Part shown: positions 33,937 through 44,170 of the stretch, in pieces
Position numbering within the stretch: position 1 is the stretch's first letter
Layout: every line of letters starts with the position of its first letter
Source: Bombardia bombarda
Lineage: Eukaryota; Ascomycota; Sordariomycetes; Sordariales; Lasiosphaeriaceae
Length of the DNA: 64,000 nt
Reading direction: 5' to 3'
NCBI GenBank assembly: GCA_030512295.1
Contig: JAULSR010000006.1
Span: forward strand, 1,116,001-1,180,000
Translations under genes and position numbers: made by a program
Notes under the pieces: model-generated
The model's database searches: none
What the model was told of the DNA's origin: nothing
Seen by the model: only the letters and a program-made list of their open reading frames with translations

Positions 33937-36736
33937 ATGGCGAATCGACAAGCCCCCAAGACCACCTTCGAGGTCGGCAATGTCATCCAGCCCATTTTCA
34001 CCGGAGGGTCCGTTGGCCTGGACCATGACGCAAGGATCCTTGCGACCGCCATGGGCGAGTCCGCCGTCCTCACCAACCTGACCACGGGGAAACACCTGGC
34101 TGAGATCGAGGGTGATGGGGAGCCCCTTTCAGCTCTCACAAGTAATTGAAGCTCCCTTGACTCCCTTGCAAACCCCTATCTTCTCGACGAGGCTCCCTGC
34201 TAACCACCATGTCTTATCTGCAGTCACGCCCTCGGCGTCCCACCTGATTGTCTGCTCGCGCTCCCTCACCATGCGCATCTACTCCTTGAAAATCTCCCCA
34301 GAATTCGACTCGGTCGAGACTGCCCTTGTGCGCACCGTCAAGCCGCATGCCACACCCGTCTTGGTACTTGATGTTGACAAGACCAGCACCCTCCTGGCCA
34401 CGGGCGCGGCCGACGGCGCAATCAAGATCTGGGATATTGTCGGCGGCTATGTCACCCACACAGTCAGCGGCCAGAGCGTTCTGGTCTCTGCTCTTCACTT
34501 CTTCGAGGTTGCCGACACCGGCAAAGGCAACGGTGACTTTTCCGCTGGGCGCAAAGCGAAAAAGGGGTCAGAAACCCAGTCCCACTCCCCCTCGTCAATG
34601 TTCCGACTCGCCTACGGATGCCAGGATGGTCGAATCCGAGTCTTTGATCTCTCCCAGCGCACCACCACCCCCATTTACTCCGACGCCAAGAGGAAAATCG
34701 AAGCCCACGAGTCCAACGTTCAGAGCATCGACTACTCCCCCGAAAACCACGCTCTGTTGAGCGGCAGCAGAGACAAGACAATGACATTATGGCTTTGGAA
34801 AGACGACGCTTGGAGGGGAACCCCCATGCTGCGTCACGAACTGGTTGAATCGGTCGGCTTTGCCCAGAACGGGCGCATGATGTACTCGGCCGGCACAAGC
34901 GGACTTCTCAGACTGTGGGACACGACAACGCACCAGGAAATCAGCACGCCGCAGGAAGCGAAATCGGAAAGCGAGGAGATTATCTCAACCATCTATCTCC
35001 CTAACAAGTCGCTTTTCCTGTGCGCACAGGCCGATTTTACGCTTGCCCTTTACCGGATACCCAAGGCCAGAGTGCAATCAGATGTTCTTATGGAGCCCTT
35101 CAGACGCATCTCCGGAACTCACGACGAGATTCTCGATTTGGCCTACGTTCTCCCCGACCGGTCTATTATGGCCCTTGCGACAAATTCCGAGGACGTAAGG
35201 CTGGTTTCTGTAGTAGACTCCCAGCAGCAACTCGAGGCAGACAACGACACACAAGAGGGGGCAGCATACTTTGGTCATGATGTCGCTTTATTAAAGGGCC
35301 ATGAGGACATCGTGATGTCCTTGGATGTGGACTGGTCCGGTCACTGGGTCGCTTCCGGCGCAAAGGATAACACAGCGCGTTTGTGGCGTATTGACGCCGC
35401 GAATAACTCTTATACCTGTTATGCAGTCTTTACCGGCCATCTGGAATCGGTTGGCGCCGTTGCGCTTCCCAAAACCATACCTCAGGAATCCTCAGACGCG
35501 TTCAAGAACCCCCTCGACCACCCCCCACCATTCCTCATTTCAGGTTCCCAGGATCGCTTTGTCCAGAAACGCATTATCCCCCGCCAAGCTGATCAAAGCC
35601 AAAGCTCCACAAGTTTACGCCGGTTAGCTCACGAAAAGGACATTAACGCCCTGGACGTCAGCCCCAACGGCCGTTTGTTTGCCTCGGCGTCGCAGGATAA
35701 GACAGTCAAGATTTGGGATGTAGAGAAGTTGGAGGTCCAGGGTATCCTCAAAGGACATCGCAGGGGAGTGTGGACGGTCAGGTTTGCTCCGCTCGACACG
35801 CCGACTATCCAGGGCGAGCAGGGCTCAGTTTCTGGAAAGGGCGTTATCCTGACGGGAAGCGGTGACAAGACGATCAAGCTGTGGAACCTGACGGACTATA
35901 CCTGCATAAGGACGTTTGAGGGCCACTCGCATAATATTCTCAAGGTGGTGTGGCTCAAGATCGAGGGCGACGAGAACAACTCTAAGAAGAAGATTCAATT
36001 TGCCAGCGCAGGAGCCGACAGCCTGGTCAAGATCTGGGACGCGAACTCGGGGGAGACAGAGTGCACTCTGGACAACCACGAGGACAGACTGTGGACTCTG
36101 GCCGTCAGCCCCCAGACCAACATGCTCGTATCCGGAGGCAGTGACTCCAAGATCACCTTCTGGAAAGACACAACGGCAGAGACGCAGGCGGCGCAGTCAG
36201 ACGCCGCTCTCAGGCTGATTGAGCAGGAGCAGCAGCTCGAGAACTACATGCACGCGGGCGCCTACCGTGATGCCATTGTGCTAGCGCTGCAGCTCAACCA
36301 CCCCGGACGGCTGCTGAGCATATTCACAAACGTAGTCACCACGGGCACGCCGGAGCAGGGCAGCTTATGCGGCGTGAACGCGGTCGACCAGGTGCTGGGC
36401 AGTCTGTCGGACGAGCAGCTTTTCCTGCTGCTGCTCAGGTTGAGAGACTGGAACACCAACGCCAGGACGGCGCCCGTGGCACAGCGGATCCTGTGGACGC
36501 TGGTCAGGCTCTACCCGGCGTCGAAGCTGTCCAACCTGTCGGTCAAGGGCGCGAGGGGCCAGCAGAGCCTGAAGGAGGTGCTCAATGCGCTCAAGGTGTA
36601 TACCGAGAGGCATTACAAGCGCACCGAGGAGCTGGTGGATGAGAGCTATCTGGTTGAGTATACGCTACAGGAGATGGAGAGCCTTGCGCCGTCGATGGAG
36701 TCGCTGGACAGGGAGCAGGATACGATCATGGGTTGA
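33937..36736 (+). CDS. UTP13: U3 snoRNP WD-repeat protein Utp13 (TBL3)
   Basis: Component of the UTP-B subcomplex of the small-subunit processome, acting in 18S rRNA maturation in the nucleolus. Exon 1 is 33937-34141, the 82-nt intron has a GTAATT donor and TGCAG acceptor, and exon 2 is 34224-36736, giving 905 aa. The frame is clean throughout. It carries two arrays of WD40 repeats. Examples are GAADGAIKIWDIVGG, SGSRDKTMTLWLWKDD, ASGAKDNTARLWRID, FASASQDKTVKIWDVE, LTGSGDKTIKLWNLT, ASAGADSLVKIWDANSG and VSGGSDSKITFWKDT. The C-terminal helical Utp13 domain follows (EQEQQLENYMHAGAYRDAI, ALQLNHPGRLLSIFTNVV) and ends near residue 905. The start ATG sits in AAAATGGCG and is the first of the open frame's plausible ATGs after a CA-rich leader. 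Identity is clear from the combination of twin propellers and this C-terminal domain. Confidence 0.95.
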
Positions 36737-37322
36737 TGGGGTTGAGGTAGATTATTCTTTTACTTAGTCTAGACCCGGGTTGATGATTTCTGGAGTTTGT
36801 ATAGGATCATGGTTGGGTATTTTTGTTGTATTTTGGTAATCATTCTGTGGAAAGGAAAAAAGTAAGATGAGAGTTTATGCCCGATTGGTCTTCTTTGGGT
36901 TTTTTTCCGGTGATATGTGATGAATTGCGACTTGTAGATGAATGTTGATGACTTCAAGCTCCTTTTCAAAGTATCACCGGCTGCGGTTGCCTGCCGAAGC
37001 GTGCCAAGGTAGGGATCGGGCGCGCTATGGAACATCCCATGAGTGGGCATTGGAGCTCTTAGTGGGGCGCCATTTGGCGTCGGGTCATCTGTCTGGCCTA
37101 TCAGATTTGGAGAGACTGGGGAGCATCTGTCGGTCCTGTCAAGGCTACTAGACCCATACGGTTCGGCTCCCGCCCGCGCTCCTTCGTGTCTGTTCATAAA
37201 AAAAATAATAACACAGACATAAACACTTAATCCGCCCTGCGACAGCCTCTGTAAATCAAACACCACCCGCGAATATATCAGAAGCATACTGGGTTTGCAG
37301 CATATAATTGCCTCGCAACAAC
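36737..37322. other. UTP13-SAD1 tandem intergenic region
   Basis: A 586-bp gap between two plus-strand genes of RNA processing. It should contain the UTP13 terminator (T-rich 36755-36910) and the SAD1 promoter. No gene is supported. Confidence 0.5.
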
Positions 37323-39029
37323 ATGTCGAAACGCCCTGCGGCGGAGGCGCTCGACGAGCTGGCGGGCGTGGATTCCCCGGCCTCCAAGAGATCGAGATTC
37401 GACGACTACAACAAGAGCCTGGAGAGTCTTAGTTTGACTCCATCCAGCGCAAACGATAGCGGCGACGAGCGACAAAGCACAGAGAAACAGCACCAGAACG
37501 GAGACCGATCGGGAAGGGCAGAAAATGGCGATAATGTGAGTGGGGACGAGCTCGATGAGGATGCAGCCGAGGAGGAGGAGAAGGCGCCGATCCGACAGGC
37601 CGCGCCGACAGAGGGCTACGACGACCTCTATCTCGACACCATCGACCGTAACGTGCTCGACTTTGACTTTGAGAAGCTCTGCTCCATCAGCCTATCCAAC
37701 ATCAACGTCTACGCCTGCCTCGTCTGCGGCAAGTACTTCCAGGGCCGCGGGCCCAAGTCGCACGCCTACTTCCACGCGCTCGACGAGGCCCACCATGTGT
37801 TTATCAACATGGGCACACAAAAGGTCTATGTGCTGCCAGAGGGGTACGAAGTCAAAAGCAAGTCGCTCGACGACATCAAGTACGTGTCGGACCCGCGGTA
37901 CTCCAGACAGGAAGTGATGGACTTTGACCGCAAGCCACGCGCGTCGTGGACCCTCGCGGGCAAGGAGTACACCCCGGGCTTCGTGGGGATGAACAACATC
38001 AAAGAGAACGACTACGTGAACGTCATAGTGCAGGCGCTGTCGCACGTGGCGCCGCTGCGCAACTTCTTCCTACTCGAGGACTTCGGCAGCACGCGCTCCG
38101 AGCTCGTCAAGCGCACGTCCATCCTCTTCCGCAAGATCTGGAACCCGCGCGCCTTCAAATCACACGTGTCCCCGCACGAGCTGCTCCAGGAGATCTCCCT
38201 GCGCTCCAACAAACGCTACACCCTCACCGCACAGTCCGACCCCGTCGACTTCCTCTCCTGGTTCCTCAACAACCTCCACCTCGGCCTCGGCGGCAGGAAG
38301 ACCAAGCCCGGCTCCAGCATGGTGCAGCGCATCTTCCAGGGCAAGCTCAAAGTCGAGTCCCAGGTCATCACCGCCAAGGCCGACGCCGGCGACCGGCTGC
38401 GCTTCGAGGAAGCCGCCGAGGTAAAAGTCGACACGAGCCGCTTCCTCCTGCTCACGCTCGACCTGCCCGCCGCGCCCCTCTTCCAGGACGAGCAGGAGCG
38501 CAACATCATCCCGCAGGTGCCCCTCACCACCATCCTGGCCAAGTACAACGGCGTCACGGCCCAGGAGCTCAACGCGCAGCGCCGCCGCTTCCGCCTCGTC
38601 CACCCGCTCCCGCCCTTCCTCATGTTCCACGTCAAGCGCTTCAGCCAGAACAAGTTCGTGTCGGAGCGCAACCCGACCATCGTCACGTTCGACGCGCGCA
38701 GCCTCGACATGGCGCCCTACGTCGAGCCCGACCCGTCGTCGGCTGGGGGGAACCCGCCGGGGGAGCCCATCTGGTACGACCTCGTCGCCAACGTGGTGCA
38801 CGAGGCGGTGCGCGCGAGGGACGACGTGGCCGACAGCGGGGAGGAGCGCAAGACGTGGAAGGTGCAGCTGAGGGACAAGTCGACAGACGAGTGGGTCGTA
38901 GCGCAGGACTTGTTTGTCGAGAGGATTCGGAGCGAGCTGTTGTATTTGAGCGAGAGCTATTTGCAGATTTGGGAGCGGAGGAGGGAGCCGCCGAAAAAGG
39001 CGCAAAAGGGGAAGGGGAGGGCGGGTTAG
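37323..39029 (+). CDS. SAD1: U4/U6.U5 tri-snRNP protein SAD1/USP39 (inactive ubiquitin hydrolase)
   Basis: An intron-less 568-aa homologue of Sad1p/USP39, required to assemble or stabilise the U4/U6.U5 tri-snRNP. I chose the ATG at 37323 (CAACATGTCG). A disordered acidic N-terminus is followed by a zf-UBP finger (YACLVCGKYFQGRGPKSHAY, FHALDEAHHVFINMGTQKVY, about residues 130-175). A USP fold comes next. At the catalytic position the sequence is GFVGMNNIKENDYVNVIVQA, with Asp230 where active proteases have Cys. The His box is also degenerate (WYDLVANVVHEAV). Loss of both is the known USP39/Sad1 state, so the protein is a scaffold and not a deubiquitinase. It ends in a Lys-rich tail. With YJU2 and UTP13 it is one of three RNA-processing factors in the window, but no shared regulation is visible. 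Confidence 0.95.
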   Translation: MSKRPAAEALDELAGVDSPASKRSRFDDYNKSLESLSLTPSSANDSGDERQSTEKQHQNGDRSGRAENGDNVSGDELDEDAAEEEEKAPIRQAAPTEGYDDLYLDTIDRNVLDFDFEKLCSISLSNINVYACLVCGKYFQGRGPKSHAYFHALDEAHHVFINMGTQKVYVLPEGYEVKSKSLDDIKYVSDPRYSRQEVMDFDRKPRASWTLAGKEYTPGFVGMNNIKENDYVNVIVQALSHVAPLRNFFLLEDFGSTRSELVKRTSILFRKIWNPRAFKSHVSPHELLQEISLRSNKRYTLTAQSDPVDFLSWFLNNLHLGLGGRKTKPGSSMVQRIFQGKLKVESQVITAKADAGDRLRFEEAAEVKVDTSRFLLLTLDLPAAPLFQDEQERNIIPQVPLTTILAKYNGVTAQELNAQRRRFRLVHPLPPFLMFHVKRFSQNKFVSERNPTIVTFDARSLDMAPYVEPDPSSAGGNPPGEPIWYDLVANVVHEAVRARDDVADSGEERKTWKVQLRDKSTDEWVVAQDLFVERIRSELLYLSESYLQIWERRREPPKKAQKGKGRAG

Positions 39030-40466
39030 ACTAATTAAGGAGTGGGGATGTGATATATACCAGGTTGGTTGGATAGGATAATAGGGGGGAGAAGAAACAA
39101 ACAACCAGACAGCCATACCATGCTGGCACTTGGCTTGATGGTCTTTGATCAGTTCCGGTGAAAAGATGGTTGTATGCGCCACATGTATGGTGGAACTACT
39201 GTCAATAAGCTTTAAAGGGGGATATAACTACTATGAATTGATACAGGGGTCCAAGGTGCATATATACCTGATCTTATTCAGCGTTATGTACATGTACACA
39301 GTGATCCAATTCCTCTCTCACAAGATCCGTGAACACGCCTTGTTCAATACCACAATGCCAGCAATGGTATATACACTTGATATGGTTTACTGCGTGCTAT
39401 CTCATAATACCTATCATACCACAGAACCTATCAAGTTGTGCTGGGCAATCTGATTCAGTCCTGACCCCCTCAACAAACCAACACCAATCTGAAATCTGAT
39501 TAAACATAGTATTGTTACACACAGCTACTAATTGCGTTTGTAAGTGAGCGCTTATTACACTTTTACTGCCAACAGATCCAGACCCGATCGCATTTCATTC
39601 ACGCCAAAAATGACAAGCAAAAGATGTCAACACATAGGTACATACCGCCGCAATTCAGTCAGTCACAAAACAACAAAACGTTCAAGACTGCCTTGTGTGT
39701 CTCAACCGCCCGCCCGCCCGCCAGGCCAGAAAAGAAAAAGCACAACACAAATCCTGATTTTTGATTCCCTCTCCATTCCATCCATCCACCCACACAAACA
39801 CAAACGCTCGCCACCCATCCCATCCCATCCCGTCCCGTCCCGTCCCATTCCTATCCTTTCCTGTGCAACCAAGCCAGCCAACCAACCAACCAACCAATCA
39901 AACCCGAATGATAGAAGATATACTGTGTCGGAGGTAGGTAAGATACGTAGGTAGTTAGTAGCAATAGTAGTAACAACGAGTCTCGCCGGCTCATAAAAGA
40001 AGAAGAATAATACGATCCGATCAAATCGACCACTTGTGTCCAAGAGGAAGAAGAGACGGGGAATGATTGATAGAGAATGTCATGGGAAGAGATTGAAATG
40101 AAAGACCCTATAGATAGAGAAAAAACAAACCACCCCCTTGGTGATGATGATGATGATGATGCTGAATGTCAAAAAGATTTTGCACGCACGCACATGTCCC
40201 TGCTACCCGCCCGCCTGCTTGCCAATACTATACATTTAGATTCGAATCGAATAGACGGAAGATAGAGTAAGTAAGTGAGTGAGGTGAGAAAAGTCAGAGA
40301 GAAAAGGCGGGTTGTGTTTTTTTTTCTTCTTTCTTTCTCTTTGCACTTGTTTGTAGCTTGGTTTGAGGCTTTCTTTTTGTCCCGCTATCCGGAGGCTGGC
40401 TCTTGCATCATTAAGTGTTTTGCAAAGAGATGCAGCAGTAGAAGTAGTAATAAGACTAAATTATGA
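39030..40466. other. Convergent intergenic region rich in short repeats
   Basis: Lies between SAD1 (+) and the 4EHP-like gene (-). It contains CGCCC tetrads (39706-39722), CCCAT/CCCGT pentamers (about 39816-39847), CAACCAAC repeats (39877-39896) and a GAT run (40143-40160). No coding region is supported. Confidence 0.5.
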
Positions 40467-41894
40467 TCAAGTTTTCAGCGACCTTTTCTGGTCAAGATCC
40501 AACTTATTGGTGTTGTTGTTGGATCCCCGCTTGTCGCCGTTAGCATTACCGCCACCGCCACCGCCTTGGTGGTGGCTGTTTGCTTTCTCACGCCGCGACT
40601 CCTCTATGGCGGTGCGCTGTTGGATGCTCGAGTCGTGGCTCTTCCACTCGAGCTTAGTGTCTGGGGGAAAGGCCAGGGTCCGTCTCATCGTTTCACTATG
40701 AGATGGCAGGTCAGTATGATGAGAGATCAAAGATGGGGCGAGGTGAGAGGGTGACATATCATGTGAAAACAGGAAAACATACCGAATCTTGAGCACCCGC
40801 TGGCCGTCCGCGCGAGCCCAGATGCTGAGGATATCCTCACCATTTCTGACGCTCAGGACGGCCCCGCATATCTCGTCGCCGGCCTCGTAGAACTGGTCTC
40901 CGATGATGGCGAACAGCAGGTCCTCCCAGTAGCGATCCGCGACGCCCTTGCGCAGGCGCACTATCCACTTGCCGCCGTGCTTGTTCTCGTCGTCCTCCCA
41001 TATTGGCCGGATGCCCTTCTTGAAGAGGTGGTAGTCCGACACGAGCGGCAGGGCCGACGACCGGCGCAGGCGCTCGTAAACGGCGAAGAACTCCTCGACC
41101 GTGTCGCACGTCGCGATCGGGTGGAGCGTCTTCTCGTACTCGATAAACCCGTTGGCCTTGGAGATGGGCGGGCGGAACCAAAACACCCAGCTGTTGCGCA
41201 GCGGGTGCGAGGTCGCCGGCGCCGACACGATGGACGATGCTGTGTTTGTCTTGGCCGACTCGGCCAGCGACGCGTTGGACGCTGGCTTTCCGATCGCCGC
41301 CGCTTTGCCGCCTAGGCCGCCGTCCTTTGCAGATTTCTCTGCCGAGGGTGTCTTGGCCGAGGCGCCGCCACCGCCTCCCAGGGCCGCCTCGAAGGGGTTG
41401 CCGGGCGACTTTGGTGTTTTGGCGGAGCCGAACGAGGCGAAGGCGCCGGATCCGAGCCCGAATGCGCTCGATGCGTTGCCTGTGGTGGGCGAGGCCAGCC
41501 CGCTCTGCAGTCCGGATTGTGAAGGTATCGAGTTGAAGGGGTTGGACCTTCCGCCGTGCGACGAGCTATCACCGCCGAGCCGCTTGGAGGAAAATTGGGC
41601 GCTGCGCGCCGACGACGGACTGTCGCCCTGGCCGCCGGAGTTGGACGTCGATAGGGAGAGCTTGCTCGAGCTGCGATGAGGGTGGTTGTCAGACAAGGAG
41701 GTTGTGTTATATGTATGCATATATATGTATGTGCGGGTGGCCTATTCTGGCGGCGGGGTATGGGATGATGGAGGGAGGTAGCGTCGCAGTCTTTCGCTTT
41801 GGGCTGGGGAGACAGAGACAGGCAAGAAAAAACAAAAGGGCGAGGAGCTTTTGCAACAAACTCACTTGGTACGGCGACTCCATAGGTTATCCAT
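40467..41894 (-). CDS. eIF4E-homologous protein (4EHP/eIF4E type 2-like)
   Basis: An mRNA cap-binding protein of the eIF4E family, closest in motif to 4EHP. Exons on the minus strand are 41894-41866, 41670-40783 and 40695-40467, giving 381 aa. The 195-nt first intron has a GTGAGT donor, and the second has GTATGT. Joining exon 1 gives MDNLWSRRTNSSKLSLSTSN. A Ser/Gly-rich tail of about 160 residues precedes the fold. The fold shows HPLRNSWVFWFRPP (about 165-178), DTVEEFFAVYERL, DYHLFKKGIRPIWEDDENK and GGKWIVRLRKG. Trp234-Glu235 in PIWEDDEN matches the cap-stacking/base-recognition pair, and the VRLRKG arginines match the phosphate-binding ones. The eIF4G-contact Trp of the V-x-x-FW motif is replaced by Phe (EEFF). 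The first cap Trp is also absent, as in type 2 members. It likely represses or selects mRNAs, but this is inferred. Confidence 0.88.
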
Positions 41895-42966
41895 GAAGAA
41901 GTTGGTGCCGGATTCCTCGAATCGAAAATAGGCTGGAAGAAAAGACTTCTAACCCCTACGGCGTTTTGAAAGCGGGTAAAAATGAAGGGACGGAGGCTCC
42001 TTGTAATTTTTGGGGGAGTTTACTTCGATTGCAGAGAGCTAAAAAGCGGCTACTTTGGGGGGATCGGTGTGCTGCTGTCGTTGGGGCAGGAGGGGGAGCA
42101 AAGACTAGCGCAGCAACGGCCACGAATGAAGCTGTTACTGGTTCTGGCACTGGCTCTAGATCTAGTACTGATGTAGGGCAGATGATGTCAGGAAGGCTGG
42201 AGGTGGTGGTGGTGTGCGGCGGCGAGCAATTCTTCAATCGGCTGAGTCGGGGTCTTGATGATGTCGAGGGTGTTGTGAAATGGCTCATGAGATGTGGTTT
42301 CGGTCGAATTCGGTCGGAATTGGTCTGTAGGATACAGGTCGGGGCGTTGGGCGTCGAGGAATGGCAAAATGAGATTTCTGGGACGTTTGTTTCAATCGTG
42401 AAAAAGACAAATCTTGACCGCAATGGGCCAGAGGCGAACAGTGGCGGGTCTCCAAAACTCCACACAAAGCCCCGACGTGGTACGTGACTGGCCCGGGGCC
42501 ACTGACGGTCCAGCAACTGCAGGGGAGGTGCGGCGCTGGCCAAGGGTAGCAAGACGAGTTCCCAAGGGGGCCAGTGCGCGTGAGCGCGCGTGGCTGCGCT
42601 TGCCCTTGCCGGGAACAACGTTGCTGGCGGTGAGGGGCGGCAAGAACTCGAACCGGCTCGCGCACGTCCGTCCCACTACAAGAAGGCCTAAATTTCCCGC
42701 CGCCCTTTCTTGACCTTTCCTTTTGAAATTCCACAGACCACAAATGGAATACAAAACATCGCCAGCTTGCCACCCTTCACCTCCATGGTGCTGGACGATT
42801 CCCATCGTGCGCCTAGACTAACTCCTCTAAATTGCCCTTGCTTAAAACCATCAACACGAGTGCCCCATCTGCGCGGCGTCCATGAAGGGTTGATGACCTA
42901 CTGCAAGATCAGGACATTTTATTTTCTCTTCTTTTTTTTTTTTTTGTTGTTGATTGTTTTATTCTG

Positions 42967-42973
42967 TCACGTG
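42967..42973 (+). promoter_or_regulatory. TCACGTG (Cbf1/Met4-type) motif
   Basis: TCACGTG is the yeast Cbf1-Met4 binding sequence of sulfur/methionine genes. It lies about 1.2 kb before the MTHFR ATG. In filamentous fungi the regulator of this pathway is CYS-3/MetR with a different site, so the link is weak. Confidence 0.2.
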
Positions 42974-44091
42974 TGCCCACTATGTATATCTAGATGGCTA
43001 TGGGTGCGCGCATGATGAATATCAATGGCTTCCTTCTCTCGCATATGATTGAGCATGGACTATCCTTGAGTAAGTTCACTAATGTCTCTGCACTGTTGGT
43101 CTATTTCTTGCTATGATGATGTATATAATACTCCGGTAAGCGGACTCAGCAATGACAGAGAGCCTTTCCTGTCGCTTCGGCGTATGGAGGATTCGACGAC
43201 ATGGGTTGAGGTTGAGGAAACACTATGGCTAAATAAGAACTCTGAGCCTTCGTTTTCTGTTATGGCAATTTGCAGTCTTGGTCTGGCGTCTCGAGAGCTA
43301 ACGTTATTGGTTGGCACAGGATCACTTTTTCCAGATACCCGATACCCGATTCCCGATTCTCGCTTTCCATACCAAACCATAGTCTCAAGTGAGGCTCTGC
43401 GACGTGGCAAGTTGGCAACCGAGTTGGCAGTCGACGTAGAGGATGCGGGCCGCTCAGGTCTACGTGGGATTCTGACCGTATGTAGAAACACAACGGAGCA
43501 TCTTAAGTCCCAGAAGCAATACCATGGCTCATGTGACAGCTCCAAGAATTTACCTGTTGTTCAGTGCGTGGGATGTGGGGGATGCTGCTTGCTTGGGGTC
43601 AGAGGCCAGCAACAGGAACCTCCCGTTTCTATACGACAGTACTTGCCGGGACTTCTCCGACCCCAATTTTTTCGGGGCACTTGGCGATCCATCCCACCCG
43701 GCAACTGTAAATCGGGGCAGATGATGTCTGTCGTCAGGACGCAGCAGTGCATCGGCTTCGCCGCGTCAATTTCCAAGCTCGCCAACCATGGAACAGGTTG
43801 AAATGGCCAGCCCAGATGCGTGCCCTTCAATTGGTAAATGAGAAGCTAGGTACCTACCAATTGCCTTCGATTGAATTACAAAACCTGCCGTCCCCACTTG
43901 CCCACATTTATGCCTGCCCTGCGAGCCTGCCTGTGAAGTCCAACCTTGCTTCCGTTTTTCGGCCAATACCCCACGCACACTACGTAAAAGGTGGGGTTTT
44001 GCAGGACCTGACAAAGAGGGTACCGAGTCTCGGGGCAGCCAAAGCAAGCCATCGACGGTTGAGACAGCGCAATCTGGTTAGAGCATTGCTG

Positions 44092-44109
44092 ATGCGACCG
44101 TTAGTCTAG
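44092..44109 (+). promoter_or_regulatory. Five-codon uORF upstream of MTHFR
   Basis: ATG-CGA-CCG-TTA-GTC-TAG ends 61 nt before the MTHFR ATG. If the mRNA starts upstream of 44092, it could modulate translation. Transcription start is unknown. Confidence 0.35.
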
Positions 44110-44170
44110 AGACTCGCCAGTAAGACAGTATAGAAACAAGCCGCATTCCCGCCAGTCCCTCGCCCCCCCC

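Larger units (their letters stand above)
41895..44170. other. Divergent intergenic region between 4EHP-like and MTHFR genes
   Basis: Upstream DNA of both genes. It contains a TCACGTG motif (42967-42973), a CCCGAT repeat (43337-43360), a leader uORF (44092-44109) and a 239-codon plus frame (43082-43801) without recognisable domains that I do not call as a gene. Confidence 0.45.

Noticed and set aside
37946..39182. 340- and 362-codon frames overlapping SAD1 on both strands
   Set aside because: They are shadows of a high-GC coding region. The SAD1 frame carries the conserved domains.
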